From Closterium sp. Naga37s-1 (lineage: Eukaryota > Streptophyta > Zygnematophyceae > Desmidiales > Closteriaceae), in contig CANJKZ010000723.1 in the NCBI GenBank assembly GCA_947471745.1, positions 8,066,501 to 8,130,500 of the forward strand: a stretch of 64,000 nucleotides of DNA, read 5' to 3'. The translations under genes and the position numbers were made by a program. This document shows positions 1-9,202 of the stretch, in pieces (position 1 is the stretch's first letter; each line of letters starts with the position of its first letter). Below the pieces are notes generated by a model that was not told where the DNA came from, made no database searches, and saw only the letters and a program-made list of their open reading frames with translations.

Positions 1-109
1 CGATGGACGAGGAGATTCGAAGTCTTATCACCAACGGCACTTGGGAGCTAGTGGAGCGCCCGCGCGGCGTCAATGTCATGAAGAACCGCTGTGTTTTGAC
101 GACGAAGTA
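1..109 (+). mobile_element. Copia K, left part (start of reverse transcriptase)
   Basis: The plus strand encodes the usual start of a Copia reverse transcriptase ([18 protein letters not shown], then a lysine-rich stretch). It stops at the edge of the Gypsy array and resumes at 21935, where the next residues (KYHVDD...) continue the domain. AGTA lies on both sides of the array (106-109 and 21935-21938) and is the likely target duplication. The rest of this element lies outside the window to the left. Confidence 0.8.
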
Positions 110-205
110 TGTCGGAATCTGCCCCCTCTTCTCAGGCCCTCCTCTTCCTGTGTTCTAGGATCCTCACTCTGGTCTCTCTGCTGCCTTTCCTGTCACATTC
201 ACTTG
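110..205 (-). repeat. Copy of the Gypsy-DNMT 3' untranslated segment
   Basis: These 96 bp are identical by eye to 1757-1852 and differ by one base from the copy starting at 15390. In the intact Gypsy this segment lies between the pol stop and the 3' LTR and contains a purine-rich stretch on the minus strand that could act as polypurine tract. Here it joins Copia K directly on the left and the aldolase 5' leader on the right, with no LTR between it and Copia K. Confidence 0.85.
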
Positions 206-307
206 GCGCAATTCAGCTTGCTGCTTCCAGATTTCTTCACAAGGCTTTCTCTATCTGTAATTGTTCCTCAGCACTCATCTCGGCTTCTCTCTCAGATTTG
301 TAGAGCC
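206..307 (+). other. Aldolase 5' untranslated leader
   Basis: About 100 bp of pyrimidine-rich, plant-like leader between the end of the Gypsy 3' segment (205) and the aldolase ATG (308). It has no counterpart in the two normal Gypsy units, so it came with the captured aldolase sequence. No TATA box is evident; a promoter would have to come from the Gypsy or Copia K sequence to the left. Confidence 0.6.
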
Positions 308-1381
308 ATGGCTGCCTACAATGGCAAGTACGCAGAGGAGCTTATTGCCAACGCCAAGAAGATCGCGACCCCAGGAAAGGGTATCTTGGCGGCTGATGAG
401 AGCACTGGAACCATCGGCAAGCGCCTGAGCGCCATCAATGTCGAGAATGTTGAGTCAAACCGCCGCGCGCTGCGTGAGCTGCTGTTCACTGCGCCCGGCG
501 CGATGCAGTACCTGAGCGGCGTGATCCTGTTCGAGGAGACGCTGTACCAGAAGACGGCGGACGGCAAGCCGTTCGTGGACCTGATGAACGAGAACGACGT
601 GCTGCCGGGCATCAAGGTCGACAAGGGCACCGTCGACATCGCCGGCACCAACGGCGAGACCACCACGCAGGGCCACGATGGCCTCGGCGCGCGCTGTGCC
701 GAGTACTACAAGGCGGGCGCGCGGTTCGCCAAGTGGCGCGCGGTGCTGAAGATCGGAGCGAACGAGCCGTCGGAGCTGGCGATCCAGCTGAACGCGCAGG
801 GCCTGGCGCGGTACGCCATCATCTGCCAGGAGAACGGGCTGGTGCCCATCGCGGAGCCCGAGATCCTCACCGACGGCTCGCACACCATCGAGAAGTGCGC
901 CGAGGTCACGGAGCGCGTGTTGGCCGCGACGTACAAGGCGCTGAGCGAGCAGAAGGTGCTGCTGGAGGGGTCGCTGCTGAAGCCCAACATGGTGTCGCCC
1001 GGCTCCGACGGGCCCAAGGTGGACGAGAAGACCATCGCCGCGCTCACCGTGCGCGCGCTGCAGCGCACCGTGCCCGCCGCCGTGCCCGGCATCATGTTCC
1101 TGTCGGGCGGGCAGAGTGAGGAGCAGGCGACGGTGAACCTGAACGCGATGAACCAGCTGGACACGAAGAAGCCGTGGACGCTGTCCTTCTCGTACGGGCG
1201 CGCGCTGCAGAAGAGCACGCTGGCCGCGTGGCAGGGCAAGGAGGAGAACCTCAAGGCGGCGCAAGAGGTCTTCACCACGCGCGCGCGCAGCAACTCCGAA
1301 GCCACCCTCGGCAAGTACGCCGGCGGCGCCGCCTCCGCTGCCGCCACTGAGAGCCTTCACGTGAAGGGCTACGTGTACTAG
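308..1381 (+). CDS. FBA: Fructose-bisphosphate aldolase, class I, cytosolic type (retrocopy inside Gypsy)
   Basis: This enzyme splits fructose 1,6-bisphosphate into dihydroxyacetone phosphate and glyceraldehyde 3-phosphate in glycolysis and gluconeogenesis. The 357-residue product has the full length of plant cytosolic aldolases and no transit peptide. Visible class I residues are Asp30 (ILAADEST), Lys103, Lys142, Glu183 (AEPEI), the Schiff-base Lys225 ([11 protein letters not shown]) and the C-terminal Tyr357. The frame is open further upstream, but this ATG gives the standard N-terminus (MAAYNGKY). There are no introns, although plant aldolase genes usually have them, and leader and trailer lie directly between Gypsy sequences. 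I infer a cDNA-derived copy carried by the retroelement, antisense to it. Roughly the first 50 codons are less GC-rich at third positions than the rest. Whether it is expressed cannot be seen. Confidence 0.95.
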   Translation: MAAYNGKYAEELIANAKKIATPGKGILAADESTGTIGKRLSAINVENVESNRRALRELLFTAPGAMQYLSGVILFEETLYQKTADGKPFVDLMNENDVLPGIKVDKGTVDIAGTNGETTTQGHDGLGARCAEYYKAGARFAKWRAVLKIGANEPSELAIQLNAQGLARYAIICQENGLVPIAEPEILTDGSHTIEKCAEVTERVLAATYKALSEQKVLLEGSLLKPNMVSPGSDGPKVDEKTIAALTVRALQRTVPAAVPGIMFLSGGQSEEQATVNLNAMNQLDTKKPWTLSFSYGRALQKSTLAAWQGKEENLKAAQEVFTTRARSNSEATLGKYAGGAASAAATESLHVKGYVY

Positions 1382-1487
1382 GTAACCGGGGCCATACCCC
1401 CATAGATAAGTGCCATGTTTTTACCTTTTTGGCATGTTTCGATTTAGCTTAATGCAATTATACTACCGCAATTTTTTTTTTTTTTTG
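1382..1487 (+). other. Aldolase 3' untranslated region ending in a T tract
   Basis: About 106 bp between the aldolase stop and the Gypsy LTR. It ends in a run of about 15 T (1472-1486) followed by GT and then the LTR. The run is T, not A, on the coding strand, so it is not the poly(A) tail of the aldolase message. On the Gypsy sense strand it is an A run directly downstream of the 5' LTR. Confidence 0.55.
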
Positions 1488-1754
1488 TGGGAGGATGTTT
1501 AGCTAATTGAGAAAACATACAAGCAAGCAGAGGCCTCGGGGCTCTCTGCGCATCTAAGTATCATTCTTAATATTACCGTTGCCTCTTGGCTGGCCCCCCT
1601 TTCGGCTTTCCCGCTACGAAAGCCGTTATCCTTTTCGGCCTTCCCGCCGATCTCCTGTATTCGCTACAATGCAAGCTACACTGCTCTGTCACACAATTAT
1701 ATGAAGGTTCCTTCTGCTGCCTAGTTCTATTATGCCTTTATTAATTGCGTGACA
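1488..1754 (-). repeat. Gypsy-DNMT LTR, copy A
   Basis: 267 bp with TG...CA ends, identical by eye to the LTR at 15121-15387. It serves both as 5' LTR of the aldolase unit and as 3' LTR of Gypsy copy 1. Confidence 0.9.
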
Positions 1755-2121
1755 GCTGTCGGAATCTGCCCCCTCTTCTCAGGCCCTCCTCTTCCTGTGT
1801 TCTAGGATCCTCACTCTGGTCTCTCTGCTGCCTTTCCTGTCACATTCACTTGCCCCCTCCTCGGCTCCTGGTTCCTGGGTTAGACGATGGATCTTTATGG
1901 TTGTCGGCAGGAAAGCTCTCCGCCCCGCCGTTCCGCCGGGGTCTGGCAGCTGCCACGTTGGTGATGTGATCCCGACGCTCCTCCCCCTTGGCACCCACCA
2001 GTACGATCACCCCTGAGTCCTTCACCTCCCGCACTTTCCACCTTTCTTTGGTGAGCCCAATATCCAGCAAGTCCCCCCTCGCTTTCTTGAGGTAGACCTC
2101 TCCTCCCGGCTGGACGCCTCC
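1755..2121 (-). mobile_element. Gypsy-DNMT copy 1, 3' end of pol and 3' UTR
   Basis: C-terminal integrase tail and 3' UTR of copy 1, matching 15388-15756 of copy 2. The tail has the PGGEVYLKK and ERWKV pattern of Gypsy integrase C-termini and ends in a basic, glycine-rich tail. No chromodomain is seen. The sequence is cut at 2121 by Copia-1; the other side resumes at 9203 after the CCTCC target duplication. Confidence 0.9.
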
Positions 2122-2252
2122 TGTCAACATATATTTTATATGTGTTGTTTAGGTTAGTCTAGGTGTTACATTTCTACTTACTTGCATGATTAGGGTTTGC
2201 TATATCTAGGGTTGTACTTCACATTTTCTATCAATTCATTCTTATCGTAACA
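2122..2252 (+). repeat. Copia-1 5' LTR
   Basis: 131 bp, TGTCAACA...GTAACA, identical by eye to 9072-9202. It is directly followed by TGGTATAGAGCT, a match to the plant initiator tRNA-Met primer site. Confidence 0.95.
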
Positions 2253-2671
2253 TGGTATAGAGCTAGGTTTCCCTTAGGCGATTTTTCCCCTAGGCGATTT
2301 TTTCCCTTAGGCGAAATTTCTCTCGATAGTCTATGGGCCCACCACCCGCGCGCCTCGTAGCGACCCATAGCCCGAAGCGCCCTGCCCCGTAGAGCCCGAG
2401 TAGGTCGCGCCCCCCGTCGACATCGCGCGTCACCCGTTTCTGCCCTGCGCCCCACCCGTTTTTTTGCCGAGCGTCACTCGGTTTTTAGCCCCGCGCCCCA
2501 CTCGTTTTACCCCGCGTGTTGCCCCCCAGTCCTCTAGCGCGCAGCAGACGAACGCACGTAGCTGCGCGCGCAGCCTTAGTCGCACCCGCAGCTCCGCGCT
2601 AGTACGTCGTAGCCGCGCGCACGTGCAGCCCACCGTCGTAACCGGCCCCCAGACCTGAAATCCCCCTCAGA

Positions 2672-3080
2672 ACCGCACAGAACCGCCGCCTTAACAGCTT
2701 CCCCACCTGAAAACCGCCGCCCCAGACCTGACAACCGCCGCCCCACCTGGAAACCTGCTGCCCCACCCGTTCCAGGCACCTCACCCGGGATCAGCCGCCC
2801 CACCCAGTCCTCTCCACCGCATTGAACCGCACAGAACTGCACATAACTGCACAGAACCGCACAGAACCGCCGCCTTAACAGCTTCCCCACCTGAAAACCA
2901 CCGCCCCAGACCTGAAATCGCCGCCCCACCTGGAAACCTGCTGCCCCACCCGTTCCAGGCACCTCACCCGGAATCAGCTGCCCCACCCAGTCCTCTCCAC
3001 CGCATTGAACCTCACAGAACCGCACAGTACTGCACATAACCGCACAGAACTGCACAGAACCGCCGCCTCACCCGTAGCCC
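2672..3080 (+). repeat. Tandem repeat of about 185 bp in Copia-1
   Basis: A unit of about 184-190 bp beginning at AACCGCCGCC recurs at 2681, 2865 and, partly, 3058. It is rich in CCGCCGCCCCA and CAGAACCGCA. It lies where the 5' leader and start of gag would be expected. Confidence 0.75.
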
Positions 3081-3169
3081 GCTGCCTTAACAGCTTCCCC
3101 ACTTGAAACCTGCCTCCCCACGATCTACCACACCCGCCGTCAGTAGCCCCAGCCGATTACACTGCCGCC

Positions 3170-3825
3170 AGCTACACCAGCAGCAGCATAGGCTGCCCCC
3201 AGCGCACCAGCAGCAACGTAGGCTGCCCCCAGCAGAACCAGCAGAACCAACAGAACCAGCAGAACCAGCAGAACCAGCAGAACCAGCAGAACCAGCAGAA
3301 CCAGCAGAACCAGCAGAACCAGCAGCAGCATAGGCTGCCGCCAGCACACTAGCAGCAGCATAGGCTGCCCCCAGCGCACCAGCAGCAGCGTAGGCTGCCC
3401 CCAGCAGAACCAGAAGCGGCATAGGCTGCCACCAGCGCACCAGCAGCAGCATTGGCTGCCCCCAGCAAAACCAGTAGCAGCTAAGGCTGCCCCCAGCAGA
3501 GCCAGAAGCAGCATAGGCTGCCCCCAGCGAACCAGCAGCAGCATAGGCTGCCGCCAGAGCACCAGCAGCAGCAGCATAGGCTGCCCCCAGCGAACCAGCA
3601 GCAGCATAGGCTGCCCCCAGCGCACCAGCAGCAGCTTAGGCTACCGCCAGCGCACCAGCAGCAGCTTAGGCAACTGCCAGCGCACTAGCAGCAGCATTGG
3701 CTGCCCCCTGGAGAACCAGTAGCAGCCTAGGCTGCCTCTCAGCAGAACCAGAAGCAGCACAGGCTGCCCCCAGCGCACCAGCAGCAGCTTAGGCTGCCCC
3801 CAGCAGAACCAGCAGCAGCATAGGC
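3170..3825 (+). repeat. Minisatellite block in Copia-1
   Basis: Variants of a 30-40 bp unit built from GCTGCCCCCAGC and CACCAGCAGCAGCATAG repeat across this block. Inside it, a 9-bp unit CAGAACCAG repeats about ten times (about 3232-3320). Open frames here are repeat-encoded low-complexity peptides and resemble no known capsid protein. Confidence 0.85.
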
Positions 3826-6214
3826 TCACATGGCATGTACTAGGGTTCTACAACAACAGGGCCAGCCGCAGCACTCCCGTCAGTGGGGGCCTGCGGGTCC
3901 AAAGTGTGGCGCCCCCAGCAGTGGCTCAGCTAGCAGTGGGCGAGACGTCGGCCCCTGCGGGTACCGGGCCCTGACAGGCCCTGGTGCTGGCACTACCTGC
4001 TGGAGTCCTGACCACACTGCGTCCAGCTGCTACCGTCGACTCGACGACCTCCACCGTGAGCGTTTTGGTCCTCACGCTATTACACCGCACTGGCCTTCGC
4101 GCCTTCGCCAGCGCACTACTGCACCAGTTGAGTCTCACCTGCCTGGTCTAGGACCCTTTCCGGCTGCACGAGTAGAGACCTGTGTTTCCAGTCTTGGTGC
4201 GTGTGTTGTTTCCAGTCCCGGCGCCTCTGAGGGTCTTTGTGTAGAAGCTGCAGCTACCACTAGTCTAGCACTAGCCTTTGTAGCTGGTTCGGGTGCGACC
4301 CCACAGACTGCACAGCTTTCCTTCACCCTAGATTCTGGAGCGTCCAGCTGTTTCTTTCGCGACTGTACCGACCTCACACCACTGCGCACTCCAGTCACTG
4401 TCGCCTTGGCTGACCCCTCTGTGGGACGTGTAGTTGCTAGCAGCACCACCACTCTTCCGTGTCCGGCGGCTCCCTCAGGTTTTCTTACAGGTTACTACAC
4501 CCCCTCGTTCTCTAGGAACCTGGTGGGTGTCAGTCACCTTCACGACCTAGGCGTAGTCACTACTTTCCCACTGGACGAGCCTGTTGCCTCCTGCACTGTC
4601 GGTGCCACTGGGGCGCCCCTGGCCACATTCCATAGAGAGCCGGGATCTGGTCTGTACTCACTACACACTGGGTCCCACCGCACTGAGTCGGGTCAGGTCA
4701 GGTCAGGTCAGGTAGCTGCTGTGTCGTGTGACTGTCGGTCCCTCACCCACCCGTCGGTCCTCTGGCACCACCGTCTAGGTCACCCGTCATTCCCGCGTCT
4801 CAGTAGGATGGCACGTTACCGTCTGGTCTCAGGTCTCCCAGGGTCGTTTGCACCGCTTCCCCGCTCGCCTGCGCCACTGTGCACTCCTTGCGTCGAGGGT
4901 CGGCAGCGCGCTGCCCCTCACTCCTCCTCGTTCCCCCCCACCACGGCTCCCTTCGAGACCCTGCACTTGGACGTCTGGGGCCCCTCTCCGGTCCTTGGCC
5001 CACGTCAGGAGCGCTACTTCCTGATTGTGGTGGACGACTACTCCCGCTACACCACGGTTTTCCCCTTGCGACGGAAGGCCGACGTGCCTACCGTCCTCGA
5101 GCCGTGGCTACTAGCGTGGGGTGGCGCCCAGGGCCTGTGTGGGCTTCGCCTACACTCGGACCGTGGTGGTGAGTTTTCTTCCACTCGCCTGGAGACGTTC
5201 TGTCAGGGTCGGGGGATCATCCAGTCTTACACGCTACCAGCATCACCGCAGCAGAACGGGGTAGCCGAGCGACGCATCGGCCTGGTCATGGAGGTTGCCC
5301 GGACCTCCATGTGCCATGCCGGTGCCCCCCAGTTCTTGTGGCCCCAGGCAGTCCGCTACGCCGCGCACCAGCTGAACCTGTGGCCCAGTGACGCACGGCC
5401 AAGGGTGACGCCGGTCTCCCTTTGGACAGGTTCTCCGGGCGTAGCAGCTGACTTCCGCGTCTGGGGTTGTCTGGCTCACGTTCGCGCCCCTGGCGCGAAC
5501 AAGTTGTCTCCGCGCACTCGTGCCTGCGTCTTTCTTGGCTTCCCTTTGGACGCCTCCGGCTGGGTGTTCTACGACGCGGTCACCTACCAGTTCTTCGCTT
5601 CGCAGGACGTCACGTTCGACGAGTCTGTCTGTTACTACAGGAGTCGCCCCCACCGAGGTACTGAGGCCTTTTCCCCCCCGCTGTTCCTCACCCTTGAGCC
5701 CCCACCAGTCGCCCCGGTAGCCCCCCCCCCCTTCGCGTCCTGCCCCGTCAGGTGTGTCGCACGTCACTCCGCAGTCTTCCCCCCCGCAGCGTCCAGTTCC
5801 TGTCGTGTCTGGGGGTGCGGGAGGTGCAGTTGCGGAGGGTGAGGGTACTGGGGCTGCAGGAGCTGGTGGTGTCGGCTCTGGGGGTGCAGGGGTTGTGGGC
5901 GTGGAGGTCACTCCTGTGGAGGACACGGCAGCCTCGACTCGGCGGCCTCGCCCTGCCTCACCCCCTGGCTTCCCGTCCGTCCCGCAGTTTCCTCCTCCTT
6001 CTTCTCTGCGGTCGGTTGCTGCGGAGCCTGGGGGTGTTCATGCGGGAGGTACTGGAGGCCCCGGGGGTGTCGGTGGTGGAGGTGCTGGTTCTGGGGGTGC
6101 TGGAGCTGGAGGCACTGGCACTGTGGCGCCTACACCGCGCACTGTACGTTTCCTGACCCGTGAGCAGCGTCTCCTCCGGTTGGAGAGGGAGGAGCGTGAG
6201 CGATTTGAGAGGGC

Positions 6215-6262
<48 letters not shown>
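6215..6262 (+). repeat. CAG microsatellite (polyglutamine) in Copia-1 linker
   Basis: About sixteen CAG triplets in a row, read as glutamine in the linker between integrase and reverse transcriptase. Confidence 0.9.
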
Positions 6263-6267
<5 letters not shown>

Positions 6268-6650
6268 GAGTAGAGGAGAAGTCACAGCAGCAGCACGAGA
6301 GGGTAGCGCAGGAGTCCCGGTCGCAGCAGCGGGTGCAGCTGCAGCCGCAGCAGGAGAGGGTAGAGGAGGAGTCACGGCCGCACCAGGAGAGGGTAGAGCA
6401 GGAGTCCCGCCCGCAGCAGCAGGTGCAGTTACAGACACAGCAGGAGAGAGTAGAGGAGCAGTCACGGCCGCACCAGGAGAGGGTAGAGCAGGAGTCCCAC
6501 CCGCAGCAGCAGGTGCAGTTACAGACGCAGCAGGAGAGAGTAGAGGAGGAGTCACGGCAGCAGCAGGAGAGGGTAGCGCATGAGTCCCGGTCGCAGCAGC
6601 GGGTACAGCTGCAGCCGCAGCAGGAGAGGGCAGAGGCGGAGCCACAGGAG
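6261..6650 (+). repeat. 90-bp tandem repeat coding a coiled-coil-like linker
   Basis: A 90-bp unit starts at 6261, 6351, 6441 and 6531, with a partial fifth at 6621. Each unit encodes 30 residues of the type QQERVEEESRPHQERVEQES followed by a glutamine-rich tail. The exact period and the charged, glutamine-rich composition suggest an extended coiled coil. It lies between integrase and reverse transcriptase. Confidence 0.9.
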
Positions 6651-9071
6651 CAGCAGCAGGGGCCGGTACCGTCGCAGCAGACGCCAGAGGAGGCGGAGCA
6701 GTAGCGACTGCGACTACGCGACCTCCCCGACCCAGCACCTGCACGCTTTGTTCGTGGTCCCCTACCGTCCCCTCCTGTTCCACCAGTTGAGTCCCTTTCC
6801 TCCTCCCAGTGGACTCGTCGTCCTCCCCTCAGTCGTGCTGTGTCTCCACAGCCCCGTCGGTCCCGTTACCGTGCAGACGGTCCGTTTCACCTTGTTCTCC
6901 GCTCTCGTGTTCCACCTCCTCCTGTCCTTCCACAGCCCCCTGAGTCGTCCCTCACTGTGCTTCACGACCCGTTGTCCGACTACCTCCGTGCCTCCCGTCC
7001 TGTCGTCTCCCGTGTTTTGTCCGCGTTGGTCACTCACCCGACTGCACCTCTGTCGTCTGTCTCAGCACTTGTTACCACTGTCTCTGGCTTTGCCTCTTCC
7101 CACCGCCTTGACTACGCCGCTCACTTGGTGAGTGGCCCTGCACGTTCTCCGTCCTCTGGGGGTGCTCCTGTCTTTCCCCTGGAGGTCGTAGAGGACAGGC
7201 AGTTCGAGCTTGGTTTCCTTGCGGCCGCTGTTCCTCATCTCTGCGCCATGCTGCTTGCCCCTGAGGGGGATCCGGACGCCCTTGACATCCCGATCCCTCG
7301 CACTCACGCCGAGGCGGTCTCGGGACCCTGGGCTTCGTACTGGATAGCAGCTGAGGAGGCAGAGATGGCATCTTATAGGTCCACAGGCACTTACGTCGAC
7401 GCAGTCCCACCACCTGGGACGAATGTCGTCAGTGGCCGATGGCTCTACAAGGTGAAGCGGCCGCCTGGATCACCACCTGTGTTCAAGGCGCGCTATGTTG
7501 CGAGAGGCTTCAGTCAGCGAGAGGGGGTGGACTTCTTCCAGACCTTCGCTCCCACCCCGAAGATGAGTACTCTTCGGGTGTTGCTGCATATTGCAGCCCA
7601 GCGCGACTACGAGTTGCACTCCTTGGACTTTTCCACCGCGTTCCTTCAGGGGAGCCTGCACGAGCAGATCTGGCTGCGTCGCCCGCCTGGCTTCACTGGC
7701 TCTTTCCCACCTGGGACCCAGTGGCAGCTGCGTCGACCAGTCTACGGCCTGCGTCAGGCCCCACGTGAGTGGCACGACACACTTCGCTCGACCCTTGCAG
7801 CTCTTGACTTCTTTCCGTCGTCTGCTGACCCGTCACTGTTCGTTCGCCGTGGCTCGACCCCGTTCTTTGTCCTGGTCTACGTCGACGACCTAGTGTTCGC
7901 CACTCCCGACCGACGCGCGCTGGCCTCCGTGAAGGAGGAACTGCAGAGGAGACACACTTGCACTGACCTTGGTGAGCTGCAGTACTACCTTGGCCTGCAG
8001 ATCACCAGGGACAGGGCAGCTCGCACCATTACGCTGACTCAGTCGCATATGGTCGAGCAGATCCTCACGCGGTTTCGCTTCCCGTTCTCCAAGGTACAGC
8101 TCACCCCTCTTGGTGTGGATCATGGGCTCACGGCTCCACCTTCGGACGAGTCATTTGAGTCCAGTGGTCCATATCCTGAGCTGGTGGGTTGTCTCATGTA
8201 CCTGATGACCTGTACTCGCCCAGACCTAGCTTACCCTCTTAGCGTCCTTGCGCGCTTTGTTGCGCCTGGGAGACACCGACCTTCCCACTGGTACGCTGCT
8301 AAGAGGGTGGCGAAGTATGTGGCGAGTACATCAGGCATGGGACTTGTCCTTGGAGGGAAGCAGCCAGTTACACTCACAGGTTACTCGGACTCATCGTGGG
8401 CCGACGACGCGGAGACGCGTCGGTCTACACAGGGGTACTCCTTTAGCCTCGGGGCAGGTGCTGTTTCGTGGCGGTCGACTCGGGCGTCGTCCGTCGCCGG
8501 TTCCAGCTGTGAGGCAGAGGTGTACGCTGCGGCCATGGCCGCTCAGGAGCTTCGCTGGCTGTCTTTCCTTCTCACCGACCTTGGTGAGCGGCCTCGCTCT
8601 CCCCCAGTCTTGTTCGCCGACAACAGGTCTGCTGTCCTGTTGTGTGAGGAGCCCCGACTGGTTGGGAAGGCGAAGCACATCCAACTTCGTTACTTCCTTC
8701 TGCGTGAGTTGCAGCAGCGTGGACAGGCACTCGTTCGACGTGTGGTCTCTGAGGCCAACACGGCAGATATCTTCACCAAGGCGTTGCCGCCTTGTGACCA
8801 CCAGCGTTTCTGCACCCAGCTTGGCCTTGTGCCTGCCCGTCCTCACTTGCTTGCTTAGAGATGCCTTGTCCTGCATGTCTTGTACTCTTGCATCTCTTTA
8901 TATTTGCTATATACCTGCATGTGGACTGGCCTTGTGGCCCCTTGCTTGCTCTCGGAGTGTGTGGTGACTTTGAGCTCCACCCTGAGATTTGTCTTGTTCT
9001 TGTAGACTGGTCTTGTGACTGTTGCTTGCTCTTGTTTCTACAGGACTTCCGTCACCTAGACTATGGGGGTG

Positions 9072-9202
9072 TGTCAACATATATTTTATATGTGTTGTTT
9101 AGGTTAGTCTAGGTGTTACATTTCTACTTACTTGCATGATTAGGGTTTGCTATATCTAGGGTTGTACTTCACATTTTCTATCAATTCATTCTTATCGTAA
9201 CA
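9072..9202 (+). repeat. Copia-1 3' LTR
   Basis: 131 bp, same as 2122-2252 by eye. The upstream CTATGGGGGTG is the polypurine-tract-like sequence also seen before other Copia LTRs in this window. CCTCC follows as target duplication. Confidence 0.95.

Larger units (their letters stand above)
2122..9202 (+). mobile_element. Copia-1, young element inside Gypsy copy 1
   Basis: A complete LTR-to-LTR insertion of 7081 bp with 131-bp LTRs that are identical by eye and a CCTCC target duplication; Gypsy copy 2 preserves the empty site. Parts in order: 5' LTR, initiator-Met primer site at 2253, GC-rich tandem repeats, a short zinc-knuckle-like motif near 4000, protease (DSGAS near 4331), integrase about 4740-5640 (LHLDVWGP, HSDRGGEF, NGVAERR), a repetitive linker about 5750-6700, reverse transcriptase about 7290-8200 (YVDD near 7880), RNase H about 8380-8830, and a purine tract TATGGGGGTG before the 3' LTR. 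No capsid domain is recognisable. The coding region shows roughly two breaks, so it looks non-autonomous despite its youth. Confidence 0.93.

Noticed and set aside
455-1360. Long minus-strand open frames opposite the aldolase
   Set aside because: They are shadows of the GC-rich aldolase codons with arginine/leucine-rich, low-complexity products and no family resemblance.
1472-1486. Homopolymer run as a retrocopy poly(A) tail
   Set aside because: On the aldolase coding strand the run is T, not A, so it cannot be the tail of the captured message.
3232-3320. CRISPR-like array of short repeats
   Set aside because: The 9-bp CAGAACCAG units have no unique spacers and form a plain minisatellite in a eukaryotic retroelement.
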